DNA of 64,000 nucleotides from Martinezella lusitana (lineage in GTDB: Bacteria; Pseudomonadota; Alphaproteobacteria; Rhizobiales; Rhizobiaceae). The position numbers and the translations under genes were made by a program. The stretch is from the NCBI RefSeq assembly GCF_014207095.1, contig NZ_JACHBG010000002.1, positions 558,001 to 622,000 of the forward strand. Reading direction: 5' to 3'. A model generated the notes under the pieces. That model was not told the DNA's origin. It was given only the letters and a program-made list of their open reading frames with translations, and ran no database searches. Below are positions 17,109 to 26,272 of the stretch, in pieces (positions within the stretch are counted from its first letter, which is position 1; every line of letters starts with the position of its first letter).

Positions 17109-17792
17109 ATGGCATTTAATGACGATAGCTTCATCCGCGAGGTGAACGAGGAACTGCGTTCGGACCAGTTGCGGTTCGTATGGCGCCGTTTTGGCCGGCT
17201 CATCATCGCCGGAGCGGTGCTCATCGTTCTCGGCACTGCAGCCTATAGCGGCTACCGTTACTGGTCCGGCAACCAGGCCGGCAGCGGCGGCGATCAGTTC
17301 CTTGCCGCTTTGACATTGGCCGATCAGGGCAAGACGGATGATGCGCTTGCGGCGCTCACCAACATCGAAAAGACCGGCCCGGGTTCCTATCCGTTGCTTG
17401 CTCGTCTGCGCGCAGCGACGCTGCAGGCGCAGAAGGGTGACAAGGCTGGTGCCATCGCCGTCTTCTCAGCCGTCGGCAAGCAGACCGATATCCCGGCCGT
17501 TGTTCGCAATGCCGCCCGCCTGCGTGCTGCCTACTTGCTCGTCGAAACCGGCACGTATGATCAGGTCGCTGCCGAAGTGCAGGAACTTGCTGTACCCGCC
17601 GACGCTTTCCGTCATTCGGCGCGCGACGTTCTGGGCCTCGCCGCCTACAAGGCTGGCGATTTTGCCAAGGCGCGGCAGTGGTTCCAGGCGATCGTCGATG
17701 ATCCGCAGAGCCCGCGCAATGTCGCCAATCGCGCGCAGATGATGCTCGATCTCATCACGGCAACCGGTAAGGCACCGGTCGCAAAAGGCTGA
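17109..17792 (+). CDS. membrane-anchored tetratricopeptide protein (YfgM-like)
   Basis: A 227-residue protein. A short cytoplasmic start (FNDDSFIREVNEELRSDQLR) leads to one membrane helix (about 29-49) and a periplasmic TPR domain with repeated A-x3-G-D-x-A helices. The layout matches the TPR_21/YfgM family, which in E. coli is an ancillary part of the SecYEG/PpiD periplasmic chaperone network. It is 15 bp upstream of der, the same neighbourhood as yfgM-bamB-der in other proteobacteria, although bamB is missing from the interval here. The ATG at 17109 is preceded by GGAGACGAG. Confidence 0.88.
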   Translation: MAFNDDSFIREVNEELRSDQLRFVWRRFGRLIIAGAVLIVLGTAAYSGYRYWSGNQAGSGGDQFLAALTLADQGKTDDALAALTNIEKTGPGSYPLLARLRAATLQAQKGDKAGAIAVFSAVGKQTDIPAVVRNAARLRAAYLLVETGTYDQVAAEVQELAVPADAFRHSARDVLGLAAYKAGDFAKARQWFQAIVDDPQSPRNVANRAQMMLDLITATGKAPVAKG

Positions 17793-17807
17793 AGGACGGA
17801 TCGTTAA

Positions 17808-19238
17808 ATGAGTTTCACGGTTGCGATCGTCGGTCGCCCGAATGTCGGCAAGTCCACCCTTTTCAACCGCCTGGTTGGCAAGAAGCTGGCGCTTGTCGAC
17901 GATACGCCGGGCGTGACGCGTGATCGTCGTCCTGGCGATGCCAAGCTGATCGATCTGCGCTTCCGCATCGTCGACACGGCCGGCCTCGAGGAGGCGCAGG
18001 ATGAATCGCTTCAGGGCCGCATGCGTGCCCAGACGGAAGCGGCGATCGATGAAGCCGATCTGACGCTATTCGTCGTCGATGCCAAGATGGGCTTGACCCA
18101 TGTGGACAAGACGCTGGCCGAGATGCTGCGCAAGCGCGGCCGGCCGGTCGTGCTCGTTGCCAATAAATCCGAGGCGCGCGGTTCCGACAGCGGCTTTTAT
18201 GATGCGTTTACGCTGGGCTTGGGCGATCCTTGCCCGATCTCTGCCGAGCATGGCCAGGGCATGATGGACTTGCGCGACGCGATCGTCGAGGCCCTCGGCC
18301 ACGAGCGTGCCTTCCCGGAAGCAGATGACGAAGCGGAAACGAATGTTTCCATTCCGCGTCCGGCTGTCGGTGAAGATGGTGAAGAGATCGACGAAGAGCC
18401 CGCCTATGACGATACGCGCCCGCTGCGCGTCGCCATCGTCGGCCGCCCGAATGCCGGCAAGTCGACGCTGATCAATCGCTTTCTCGGTGAGGATAGGCTG
18501 CTGACCGGTCCGGAAGCTGGCATTACCCGCGATTCCATCTCCGTCGACTGGAGCTGGCGTGGCCGCACCGTGAAGATGTTCGACACCGCCGGGATGCGCC
18601 GCAAGGCGAAGGTCACGGAGAAGCTCGAAAAGCTCTCCGTTGCCGACACGCTGCGTGCCATTCGCTTTGCCGAAACCGTCGTTATCGTCTTCGACGCGAC
18701 CATTCCTTTCGAAAAGCAGGATCTGCAGATCGTCGATCTCGTGATCCGCGAAGGCCGTGCCGCCGTGCTTGCCTTCAACAAGTGGGACATGATCGAGGAT
18801 CGTCAGGCGGTGCTTGCCGACCTGCGCGAAAAGACCGACCGGCTGCTGCCGCAGGCCCGCGGTATCCGCGCCATCCCGATTGCCGGACAGACGGGCGAGG
18901 GACTTGATCGTCTGATGCAGGCGATCGTCGATACCGACAAGGTCTGGAACAAGCGTGTATCGACTGCGCGCCTCAATCGTTGGCTCGAGACACAGCAGGT
19001 TCAGCATCCGCCACCGGCGGTTTCCGGTCGCCGCATCAAGCTGAAATATATGACACAGGTGAAGGCGCGGCCTCCGGCCTTCATGATTTCGTGCACGCGC
19101 TCCGATGCGCTGCCGGATTCATATGTGCGTTACCTGATCAACGGCCTGCGCGCGGATTTCGCCATGCCGGGCGTGCCTATCCGTATTCATTTCCGGTCGT
19201 CGGAAAATCCGTACGAAAACAAGAAGAAGCGGACCTGA
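17808..19238 (+). CDS. der: ribosome-assembly GTPase Der (EngA)
   Basis: An essential double GTPase that matures the 50S subunit; 476 residues. G domain 1 has GRPNVGKST (9-17) and DTAGLEE. G domain 2 has GRPNAGKST (about 211-219) and [10 protein letters not shown]. The C-terminal KH-like domain includes the [20 protein letters not shown] segment and ends in [13 protein letters not shown]. An acidic linker (about 168-205) joins the two G domains. It is cotranscribed with the TPR gene 15 bp upstream. Confidence 0.97.
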   Translation: MSFTVAIVGRPNVGKSTLFNRLVGKKLALVDDTPGVTRDRRPGDAKLIDLRFRIVDTAGLEEAQDESLQGRMRAQTEAAIDEADLTLFVVDAKMGLTHVDKTLAEMLRKRGRPVVLVANKSEARGSDSGFYDAFTLGLGDPCPISAEHGQGMMDLRDAIVEALGHERAFPEADDEAETNVSIPRPAVGEDGEEIDEEPAYDDTRPLRVAIVGRPNAGKSTLINRFLGEDRLLTGPEAGITRDSISVDWSWRGRTVKMFDTAGMRRKAKVTEKLEKLSVADTLRAIRFAETVVIVFDATIPFEKQDLQIVDLVIREGRAAVLAFNKWDMIEDRQAVLADLREKTDRLLPQARGIRAIPIAGQTGEGLDRLMQAIVDTDKVWNKRVSTARLNRWLETQQVQHPPPAVSGRRIKLKYMTQVKARPPAFMISCTRSDALPDSYVRYLINGLRADFAMPGVPIRIHFRSSENPYENKKKRT

Positions 19239-19267
19239 TCCGCTTGTTCTGCCAGGAGCGCGGCTTA

Positions 19268-19708
19268 TCAGGCCGCGTTCTTGCTCAGCGCCTCGCGCAA
19301 TGCGGTGATCTCGACTTTCAATCGCGTCAAATCGTCAACGGAATGTTCCGAGGCATCGAGGATGCAGGCCGGGATGCTGGCCGCCTTCTTCTTCAGGGCA
19401 GTACCTTCGCTGGTCAGATGGATCACGACTTGGCGCTCATCGTCCTTGCTGCGGATGCGCTGGATGAAGCCCGCGGCTTCCAGGCGCTTCAGCAACGGCG
19501 TCAGCGTGCTCGACTCGAGAAACAGCTTCTCACCGATGCCACCAACGGTCTGTCCGTCCTCTTCCCACAGTGTGACCATGACGAGATATTGCGGGTAGGT
19601 GAGGTTCAGTGCATCGAGCATGGGCTTATACAGGCGATTCATCGCATGGTTCGCCGAATAGAGCGCGAAGCAGATGAAGGTGTCCAATTTCAGCGGGTCG
19701 TCCGCCAT
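19268..19708 (-). CDS. ohrR: OhrR-type MarR-family peroxide-sensing repressor
   Basis: A 146-residue MarR protein. LDTFICFALYSANHAMNRLY holds a Cys at the position of the reactive cysteine that senses organic hydroperoxides in OhrR. The winged helix has LFLESSTLTPLLKRLEAAGF and the basic wing RSKDDERQV. The ATG at 19708 has GGAG about 9 bases upstream. Unlike most ohrR genes it has no ohr beside it. The upstream sequence ATCGTGCGAT (near 19736) is palindromic but not a clear OhrR box. It is convergent with der. Confidence 0.85.
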   Translation of the reverse strand: MADDPLKLDTFICFALYSANHAMNRLYKPMLDALNLTYPQYLVMVTLWEEDGQTVGGIGEKLFLESSTLTPLLKRLEAAGFIQRIRSKDDERQVVIHLTSEGTALKKKAASIPACILDASEHSVDDLTRLKVEITALREALSKNAA

Positions 19709-19945
19709 TTCCAGTACTCCGTAGGGATTTTCTAAATCGTGCGATAAATAATCGTACACCTTAACGCGCAAAACGGCTACGGGTTTCTTGTCATTCGTGA
19801 AGAGTCGTTTCGAAGTGACCGCCAGCTTGGCGTGGATTACGCCATTGAGACTTCGCGCCAGGGCGGCCTGCTTCGGTCGCGGCACATGCAGGCACCGTTT
19901 GATAATTGGAGTCGGGCGTCGAAAATTCAATGTGAGGGAATGGCG

Positions 19946-21058
19946 CTAAAGGGTGAGCGCCCGGCTCTGCTTGCGGCCACGATGGTTGGCGACGCGGACG
20001 TTGCCGATGAATTGCGTGGTGGCCGCTTCCCAAGAATAGTTGAGAGCGACGGTGCGTGCTGCTTCGCGGGAGCAGGCGAGTGCGGCAAGACAGGCTTTCG
20101 CCAGATCCCGGTCCACGACGCCGGCTTTGCCGTTCCCAGCTAGAATATCGGCAGGGCCGGTGACGGGATAGGCGGCAACGGGGACGCCGCTCGCCAACGC
20201 CTCAAGGATGGCGTTGCCGAACGTATCGGTCTTGGATGGAAAGACGAAGACGTCGGCCTGGGAATAGGCGTGTGCCAGCTCCTCGCCGAATTTTGCGCCC
20301 AGAAAATGCACGTCCGGATAGAGCTTCTGCAGCTCGGCCCGCGCCGGACCATCGCCGACGACGACCTTCGATCCCGGGAGATCGAGGTCAAGAAAGGCCG
20401 GCAGGTTCTTTTCAAGCGCCACGCGACCGACGGTCATGAAGATCGGACGCGGCAGGCCGAAGGGATTGTTTTCCAATGGATAGGGCCGGAAGAGGTGGGA
20501 ATCGATCCCACGGCTCCACGAGAGTAGATTGCGAATGCCGCGCTGCTTGAGCTCGTCGGCGAGGCTCGGTGTCGCCACCATGCAGCCATAGCCGGCATTA
20601 TGAAACCATTTCACGAAGGCATAGAGCCAGCTTTCCGGTATGGGCAGGCGCGCTGCGACATATTCGGGAAAGCGCGTGTGGTAGCTGGTCGAAAAAGGCA
20701 TGCCGTTGCGGATGCACCAACGGCGCGCGGTAAGCCCAAGAGGGCCTTCCGTGGCGATATGGATATAAGTCGGATTCGCTGCCTCGATCTTCGATGCCAC
20801 CTTGCCGTATGAGGCGATCGAAAGCCGAATCTCCGGATAGGTCGGGCAGGGAATATTGCGGAAGCCGTCCGGCGTGATCATGGACACTTCAACGCCGCGG
20901 CGGATCAGCTCGCGATTGGTGTTTTCGATCGAGCGAACGACACCGTTGACCTGCGGATGCCACGCGTCGCTGACGATGAGCAGCCGTTCCGGTATCGCGA
21001 CAGGTGTCGCGGCCTGAGCCCAGATATTGTCTTCGATGTCCGACAAGCGTTGCAACAT
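19946..21058 (-). CDS. GT4-family glycosyltransferase
   Basis: A retaining GT-B glycosyltransferase, 370 residues from the ATG at 21058 (11 more if an upstream codon is used). The N-terminal domain opens RLLIVSDAWHPQVNGVVRSI. The C-terminal nucleotide-sugar domain has MTVGRVALEKNL, VVVGDGPARAEL and VFPSKTDTFGNAILEALASG, with the usual E-x7-E element. The opening resembles SqdX, MgtA and the Agrobacterium Agt enzyme that makes glycosyl-diacylglycerols under phosphate starvation, so a lipid glycosyltransferase is plausible. The acceptor is not proven. A large palindromic repeat lies immediately upstream. Confidence 0.9.
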   Translation of the reverse strand: MLQRLSDIEDNIWAQAATPVAIPERLLIVSDAWHPQVNGVVRSIENTNRELIRRGVEVSMITPDGFRNIPCPTYPEIRLSIASYGKVASKIEAANPTYIHIATEGPLGLTARRWCIRNGMPFSTSYHTRFPEYVAARLPIPESWLYAFVKWFHNAGYGCMVATPSLADELKQRGIRNLLSWSRGIDSHLFRPYPLENNPFGLPRPIFMTVGRVALEKNLPAFLDLDLPGSKVVVGDGPARAELQKLYPDVHFLGAKFGEELAHAYSQADVFVFPSKTDTFGNAILEALASGVPVAAYPVTGPADILAGNGKAGVVDRDLAKACLAALACSREAARTVALNYSWEAATTQFIGNVRVANHRGRKQSRALTL

Positions 21059-21102
21059 GCCCAAAACAGCCCATCCGCACCGTATCCTCATGATGACGGT
21101 GC

Positions 21103-21220
21103 TAGAGCATGATGTCGTCCGAAACGTGTGAGGACATTTCGGACGACATCATGCTCTATTTGTTTGATTCCAGAGCGGATTCAGATTTTAGGTCGAGCAG
21201 ACCTAAATAATCCGGCTCTG
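21103..21220. repeat. two-palindrome intergenic repeat (RIME-like)
   Basis: First palindrome: a perfect 22-bp inverted repeat, 21103-21124 against 21137-21158, with a 12-base loop. Second palindrome: CAGAGC at 21171 against GCTCTG ending 21220, enclosing TTTAGGTC (21187-21194) and GACCTAAA (21200-21207). The two-palindrome layout matches rhizobial intergenic mosaic elements. It lies between the sugar kinase and the glycosyltransferase, both on the minus strand. Confidence 0.8.
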
Positions 21221-21300
21221 GTGATTGCGGTGCTTCAAACATGATTCCCGCGCCCGCCCTATTGTGGGCGGCGTCCATGATGGAAATATTACAGTGCCGA

Positions 21301-22215
21301 TCAGGCGATCTTCAGCTTCTTTGGCGAGACCAGGGCGCCATATTCCTGAATGACTTTCGCCGCGATTTCGGCCGCAAAGGCTGCTGCGGCGATGGGGTCG
21401 CCATGTTGCAGATAATGGGCGAGAAATCCGCCGTTGAAGCTGTCGCCGGCGCTGGTGGTGTCGATGACCTTGCCGACCTTGACGGCCGGAACCAGCGTTT
21501 CTTCCGCGTCGGAGCCGATCGTCGCACCTTCCGGCCCATTCTTGACCACGACCATATTGGCCCCGTACTGGTGGTAGCGGCGAATGGTGCTGGAGATGGA
21601 ATCATCACCGAAATGGGCGGCTTCGTCGTCGAAGCTTGGCATGACAAGGGTCGAAGCGCGAGCACCATCGGCGATCAGCGTATGCATGGCATCGAGGCTC
21701 GACCAGAGGCGCGGGCGCAGATTGGGGTCGAAGGCAACGACCTTGCCGATCGCCTTGGCGCGGCGAAGCTCGGCAAGCAGCGTATAGGCGTCTTCACGTG
21801 GCAGGATCGCCAGAGTGATGCCCGAGAAATAAAGCACGTCCGAGGCTTCGATCGCTGCGCGCAACGCGTCGCCATCGGCTGCGAGCTGGCGGGCTGCGGA
21901 ACTGTCGCGCCAGTAACTGAAGGAGCGTTCTCCGTCCTTCAGGTTGATCATGTAGAGGCCGGGCGTCTTGCCACGAAGCCTGCGGATATTGGCGGTGCCG
22001 ATGCCTGCCGAGCCCATGAAGGCGGCCATCTCGTCGGACATGGCGTCGTCGCCAAGAGCGGTGAAATAGTCGATCGACCAGTCCGCAGGCAAGCAGGCGC
22101 GGGCGTACCAGGCGGTATTGAAGGTGTCGCCGGCAAAACCTTTGCGCAAGTGGCCGTCATCAGCCTGCGACAGCTCCACCATGCATTCGCCGATCGATAG
22201 AAAACGTCCGCCCAA
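21301..22215 (-). CDS. kdgK: PfkB-family sugar kinase, probably 2-dehydro-3-deoxygluconokinase
   Basis: A 304-residue ribokinase-fold enzyme likely to phosphorylate 2-keto-3-deoxygluconate to KDPG. The opening FLSIGECMVELS and the GDTFNTAWYARA block are characteristic of KdgK-like members. The C-terminal PfkB signature DTTSAGDSFNGGFL holds the catalytic Asp. Start choice: a TTG at 22215 is preceded by AGGAGGAAG with a short spacer and gives the family N-terminus. The ATG at 22248 would add 11 Gln/Glu-rich residues and has no ribosome binding site. It stands alone downstream of the opp genes. Confidence 0.85.
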   Translation of the reverse strand: MGGRFLSIGECMVELSQADDGHLRKGFAGDTFNTAWYARACLPADWSIDYFTALGDDAMSDEMAAFMGSAGIGTANIRRLRGKTPGLYMINLKDGERSFSYWRDSSAARQLAADGDALRAAIEASDVLYFSGITLAILPREDAYTLLAELRRAKAIGKVVAFDPNLRPRLWSSLDAMHTLIADGARASTLVMPSFDDEAAHFGDDSISSTIRRYHQYGANMVVVKNGPEGATIGSDAEETLVPAVKVGKVIDTTSAGDSFNGGFLAHYLQHGDPIAAAAFAAEIAAKVIQEYGALVSPKKLKIA

Positions 22216-22272
22216 GTCTTCCTCCTGCACTTTACCTTGCTGCTGCATACGCGCAAGCGGCCGCTCGGGCAA

Positions 22273-22299
22273 GGTGGGCGACGACTGTCGTTGCCCACC
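22273..22299 (-). other. hairpin in the kdgK leader
   Basis: GGTGGGC (22273-22279) pairs with GCCCACC (22293-22299), enclosing ACGAC/GTCGT (22281-22285, 22287-22291): an almost unbroken 12-bp stem. It sits 58-84 bases upstream of the proposed TTG start. No T-run follows, so it is not a simple terminator; it could affect kdgK expression or stabilise the upstream opp transcript end. Confidence 0.4.
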
Positions 22300-22311
22300 T
22301 CATGAAGTTCC

Positions 22312-22405
22312 GGAGCGGTTCATTGTCTCACGGATTCCCCGAGCCGCTCCGTCTCGTTGTTTTCAGCAATTCCGGGAAAGCGATCGCGCGGTTTTCCCGG
22401 AATTG
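22312..22405. repeat. palindromic intergenic repeat behind oppF
   Basis: Two palindromes: GGAGCGG (22312-22318) with CCGCTCC (22344-22350), and a perfect 13-bp pair at 22367-22379 and 22393-22405. The second arm ends two bases from the TAG stop of oppF. Its ggaattgc/aaaaccg-like motifs relate it to the copy at 48853. Confidence 0.7.
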
Positions 22406-22407
22406 GT

Positions 22408-23394
22408 CTACGGCCTGTCCATATGATAGCAGGCCGCCGTCTGACCTGCGCGCACCTGTTGCGTCGGCGGCATCTTCGTGCGGCAGATATCCGTGGCCTT
22501 CCAACAGCGCGGCGAGAAGACGCAACCCGATGGCGGGTTGAGCGGCGACGGCGGATCTCCCTGCAGCCGGATGCGCTCCCGGGCGCGTGCCAATCTCGGA
22601 TCCGGAATCGGCGCGGCGGAGAACAACGCCTGGGTATAGGGATGGGCCGGATGATCGAAGACGGTGGCTGCATCACCGGCCTCCACCACCTTGCCGAGAT
22701 AGAGCACCAGCACGTCGTCCGAGATCAGGCGCACCACCGAGAGGTCGTGGCTGATGAAGATCAGCGTCAGGCCGAACTCCTTGCGCAGGCGGCGCAGAAG
22801 CGTGATGACCTGACCCTGGATCGAGACGTCGAGGGCCGAGACCGGCTCGTCGCAGATAATGAGCTTTGGCCGGGTGATGACGGCTCGCGCAATGCCGATG
22901 CGCTGCGCCTGGCCGCCCGAGAATTCGTGCGGATAGCGGTTGATCATCTCTGGTACGAGGCCGACGGCCGCCATGATCTCACGGACGCGATCCTGCCGCT
23001 GAGCTTTCGTCAGCTTCGGCTCGAACACTGTCAGCGGCTCGGCGATGATATCGCCCACGGTCATGCGCGGATCGAGCGAGGCGATGGGATCCTGAAAGAT
23101 GATCTGCATGTCGCGGCGCGCGGCGCGCATCTCTTCTTCGGTGAGATCGAGCAGGTTGCTACCCTGCCACATGATGCGGCCCTTCTGTGCCTTGATCAGC
23201 CGCAGAATGGAGCGGCCGAGCGTCGACTTGCCGCAACCGGACTCGCCGACGATGCCGAGCGTGCGGCCGGTCTTCAACTCGAAACTGACATCGTTGACCG
23301 CAGTCAGAACCAATGATGGCCTGAAGAAGGATTTCGACGGCAACTCGAATTCGGTGGTCAGGTGTTCGACCTTCAGAAGCGTTTGTTCAGCCAT
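22408..23394 (-). CDS. oppF: oligopeptide ABC transporter ATP-binding protein OppF-like
   Basis: A 328-residue ATPase of the OppD/OppF family. It has Walker A GESGCGKST, signature SGGQAQRIGIARA and Walker B LIICDEPVSALDV. The C-terminal oligopeptide-transporter extension carries Cys residues (CVFSPRCWKATDIC) that in relatives can bind an Fe-S cluster. The ATG at 23394 overlaps the end of oppD by 8 bases, and the frame open upstream of it is not conserved. It is the last gene of the oppABCDF cluster. Confidence 0.93.
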   Translation of the reverse strand: MAEQTLLKVEHLTTEFELPSKSFFRPSLVLTAVNDVSFELKTGRTLGIVGESGCGKSTLGRSILRLIKAQKGRIMWQGSNLLDLTEEEMRAARRDMQIIFQDPIASLDPRMTVGDIIAEPLTVFEPKLTKAQRQDRVREIMAAVGLVPEMINRYPHEFSGGQAQRIGIARAVITRPKLIICDEPVSALDVSIQGQVITLLRRLRKEFGLTLIFISHDLSVVRLISDDVLVLYLGKVVEAGDAATVFDHPAHPYTQALFSAAPIPDPRLARARERIRLQGDPPSPLNPPSGCVFSPRCWKATDICRTKMPPTQQVRAGQTAACYHMDRP

Positions 23395-24382
23395 GGACGA
23401 GGCTCCGTTGCTGATTAGCCGTAAGGGGATGGAAGCAGGCGGCGCAACGCTGAGCTCCGAGCCGGTCGAGCGGCGGTGCTGCGTCGATGCAGTCGTCTTC
23501 CACATGGGCGCAGCGCGGCGAGAAGGCACAGCCGCGCGGCAGATGCATCAGGTTCGGCGGTCGTCCGGGGATGACGGCGAGATCGTCGACATCCTGGTCG
23601 GGGCGGGGGATCGAGGCATGAAGCGCCGCCGTGTAGGGGTGCGCCGGATCCTCGAACAGTTCCTCGACCGGGGCTTCTTCGACGATGCGGCCGGCATACA
23701 TGACGGCAACGCGGTCGGCGAGGCCGGCGACGACACCGAGGTCATGGGTAATCATGACAAGTGCCGTATGCATTTCCGCCGTCAACTCGTTGAAAAGATC
23801 CAGAATTTGCGCCTGGATCGTCACGTCGAGCGCCGTCGTCGGTTCGTCGGCGATGAGGAGCTTTGGCTTGGTTAGCAGCGCCATGGCGATGACGATGCGC
23901 TGGCGCATGCCGCCCGAAAGCTCGTGCGGATAGAGGTTGAAGCGGCGCGTCGGGTCAGGAATGCCGACGCGCTTCAGCATGTCCAGCGCCGCAGCAGATG
24001 CTGCGCGCGCCGTCAAGCCGCCATGAACCTCAAGCTGTTCCGTTAACTGCCGCGAGATGCGCAGGGACGGATTGAGTGCGGTCATGGGATCCTGGAAGAC
24101 CATGGCCATGTCCTTGCCGCGCACATGGTCGAGTTCGCGCGGTTTCAGCGTCAGCAGGTCCTTGCCGTCAAGCAGTGCCTGGCCGCTGGTGCGGCCGTTC
24201 TTGGCGAGCAGGCCCATCAGGCCGAGAAAGGTCTGGCTCTTGCCGGAACCGGATTCGCCGACGATGGCGATGCGCTCGCCGCGGCCGACCTTCAGGTTTA
24301 TCTTCGAGACGGCGGCGACTTCTCCTTCCGGCGTGCGGAAGGTGATGGAGTAGTCTTTGAGTTCGAGAAGGGTGTCTGTCAT
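23387..24382 (-). CDS. oppD: oligopeptide ABC transporter ATP-binding protein OppD-like
   Basis: A 331-residue ATPase with Walker A GESGSGKSQT, Q-loop MVFQDPMTALNPSL, signature LSGGMRQRIVIAMAL and Walker B LLIADEPTTALDV. The C-terminal oligopeptide domain has GCAFSPRCAHVEDDC, with Cys spacing as in OppF. It starts one base after the oppC stop, so coupling is tight. Confidence 0.94.
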   Translation of the reverse strand: MTDTLLELKDYSITFRTPEGEVAAVSKINLKVGRGERIAIVGESGSGKSQTFLGLMGLLAKNGRTSGQALLDGKDLLTLKPRELDHVRGKDMAMVFQDPMTALNPSLRISRQLTEQLEVHGGLTARAASAAALDMLKRVGIPDPTRRFNLYPHELSGGMRQRIVIAMALLTKPKLLIADEPTTALDVTIQAQILDLFNELTAEMHTALVMITHDLGVVAGLADRVAVMYAGRIVEEAPVEELFEDPAHPYTAALHASIPRPDQDVDDLAVIPGRPPNLMHLPRGCAFSPRCAHVEDDCIDAAPPLDRLGAQRCAACFHPLTANQQRSLVHG

Positions 24383-24383
24383 G

Positions 24384-25301
24384 TCAGCGATCCTTCGGGT
24401 CGAAAGCGTCGCGCAGGCCGTCGCCGATGAAGAGCAGGCTCATCAGGAGCGCGACCAGGAATCCGGCAGGGAAGAGCAGCAGCCAGGGCGTCGTCTCCAT
24501 GCCGGCAGAACCGTCGGCAATCAGCGTGCCGAGCGATGTCAGCGGCTCCTGAACGCCGAAGCCCAGATAGGAGAGGAAGCTTTCCGTCGCGATGATTTCC
24601 GGGACGGTCAGTGTCGCATAGATGACGACCGGACCGACGAGGTTCGGCACGATGTGCTTGAGGATGATCTTGAACGATCTTTGTCCGGAGGCCCGTGCCG
24701 CTTCGATGAATTCCCGCTGCTTGATCGATAGCGTCTGACCGCGGACGATACGCGCCATGGTCAGCCATTCGAGCGCGCCGATCGCTGCGAAGAGCAGATA
24801 GACGTTACGGCCGAAGATCACCATCAGCAGGATGACGAAGAGGACGTAGGGTAGGGCGTACATGATGTCGACGAAACGCATCATGATGGCATCGATGCGA
24901 CCGCCGAAATAGCCTGCGACAGCGCCATACAGCACGCCGATGACCACCGAGACGAGCGTTGCCACGAGCGCGACGGTGAGCGAGACACGCGTGCCGTAGA
25001 GCGTGCGTGACAGCAGGTCGCGGCCGTTGCCGTCGGTGCCGAAGTAGTGACCGGCGGCGAAATCCGGAGCGCCTCGGAACGAATTCCAGTCTGGATCCTC
25101 ATAGTTGTAGGGCAGGAAATATGGGCCGAATATGGCGATCAGCACCAGGACTGCCAGCACGACGAGCGAAAGCGCCGCCGCCTTGTTGCGCAGGAGGCGA
25201 CGCATTGCATCGCCGGTGAGGGAGCGCCCTTTGGGTGCGAGCCCCTCCGCTGAAAGCAATTCCGCTTCCAGCAATTCTCTCTTGGCGGAATTGAGGATCA
25301 T
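24384..25301 (-). CDS. oppC: oligopeptide ABC transporter permease OppC-like
   Basis: A 305-residue inner-membrane permease. A cytoplasmic start (RSLTGDAMRRLLRNKAAALS) precedes the first helix (about 40-60). The periplasmic loop has HYFGTDGNGRDLLSRTLYGT. The EAA motif that docks the ATPase is EAARASGQRSFKIILKHIVPN, and IPEFxATE-like and GFGVQEP segments follow. Its ATG overlaps the oppB stop in ATGA (25298-25301). The frame is open far upstream in another gene's sequence, so the short start is secure. Confidence 0.94.
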   Translation of the reverse strand: MILNSAKRELLEAELLSAEGLAPKGRSLTGDAMRRLLRNKAAALSLVVLAVLVLIAIFGPYFLPYNYEDPDWNSFRGAPDFAAGHYFGTDGNGRDLLSRTLYGTRVSLTVALVATLVSVVIGVLYGAVAGYFGGRIDAIMMRFVDIMYALPYVLFVILLMVIFGRNVYLLFAAIGALEWLTMARIVRGQTLSIKQREFIEAARASGQRSFKIILKHIVPNLVGPVVIYATLTVPEIIATESFLSYLGFGVQEPLTSLGTLIADGSAGMETTPWLLLFPAGFLVALLMSLLFIGDGLRDAFDPKDR

Positions 25302-26221
25302 CGCATTCTCACTTTCGGGTCGAGCCAGGCATAGGCGATGTCGACCAGTAGGTTGAGGACCACGATCAGCACCATGTAGAAGATGACCGTGCCGAGAACC
25401 ATGCCGTAGTCGCGGTTCAGCGCCGCTCCGACGAAGTAGCGGCCGACGCCGGGAAGACCGAAGATGCTTTCGACCACCAGCGAGCCGGTGAGCAGATAGC
25501 TTGCCGCCGGTCCGAGATAGGAGACGACGGGCATCATAGCTGGCTTCAAGGCGTGACGCATGACCGTCAGTCGTGGGCCGATACCCTTCGCCTTTGCGGT
25601 GCGGATGAAGTTCTGCCCCATCACTTCGATCATCGAGCCGCGCATCAGACGCGAGATGCGTGCCGCATGCGGCAGCGTCAGAACGATGATGGGCAGGATC
25701 AGGAACTTGATCGAACCATCGCCCCAGCCACCGACCGGCAGCCAGCCGAGCGAATTGCCGAAGACGAGCTGAAGGATCGGGGCGATCAGGAAGCTCGGCA
25801 TGACAAGACCGATGAGGAGGCCGCCGCCCAGCCAATAGTCGGCCGCGCGATTCTGATAAAGCGCCCCGAGACAGCCTATGAATACGCCGACGACGGTTGC
25901 GAGCACGAAGGCAGAGCCGCCGATGGTCAGTGTATAGGGGAAGCCGGACATGATCTGTTGGGTGACGGTGAAATCCTGATTGGCGAACGAGGGGCCAAGG
26001 TCGCCCTTCATGACATCGCCGACATAGATCAGGTATTGCTCAACCAGGGGCTTATCGAGGTTGTAGTGAGCAGCGAGGTTGGCTTTGACTTCCGGCGGCA
26101 ATGGCCTTTCGCCATCGAAGGGGCCGCCGGGAGCGAGACGCAAAATGAAAAAGCATACTGTCACGGCAATCCACATTACGGGGATTGTCGACAGCAGACG
26201 ACGGAGAGCATAGCCAAACAT
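25298..26221 (-). CDS. oppB: oligopeptide ABC transporter permease OppB-like
   Basis: A 307-residue permease, the usual OppB length from the ATG at 26221. It shows the opening MFGYALRRLLSTIPVMWIAV with helix 1, RLAPGGPFD, the EAA motif RTAKAKGIGPRLTVMRHALK, and the closing VDIAYAWLDPKVR. It pairs with OppC to form the membrane channel. It lies 51 bp after oppA; no terminator-like hairpin is obvious between them. Confidence 0.94.
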   Translation of the reverse strand: MFGYALRRLLSTIPVMWIAVTVCFFILRLAPGGPFDGERPLPPEVKANLAAHYNLDKPLVEQYLIYVGDVMKGDLGPSFANQDFTVTQQIMSGFPYTLTIGGSAFVLATVVGVFIGCLGALYQNRAADYWLGGGLLIGLVMPSFLIAPILQLVFGNSLGWLPVGGWGDGSIKFLILPIIVLTLPHAARISRLMRGSMIEVMGQNFIRTAKAKGIGPRLTVMRHALKPAMMPVVSYLGPAASYLLTGSLVVESIFGLPGVGRYFVGAALNRDYGMVLGTVIFYMVLIVVLNLLVDIAYAWLDPKVRMR

Positions 26222-26272
26222 GATCTTAGACGCCTCCCTCCCGGTTTTGTCCGGGAGGGAGGCTGTTCCCAA

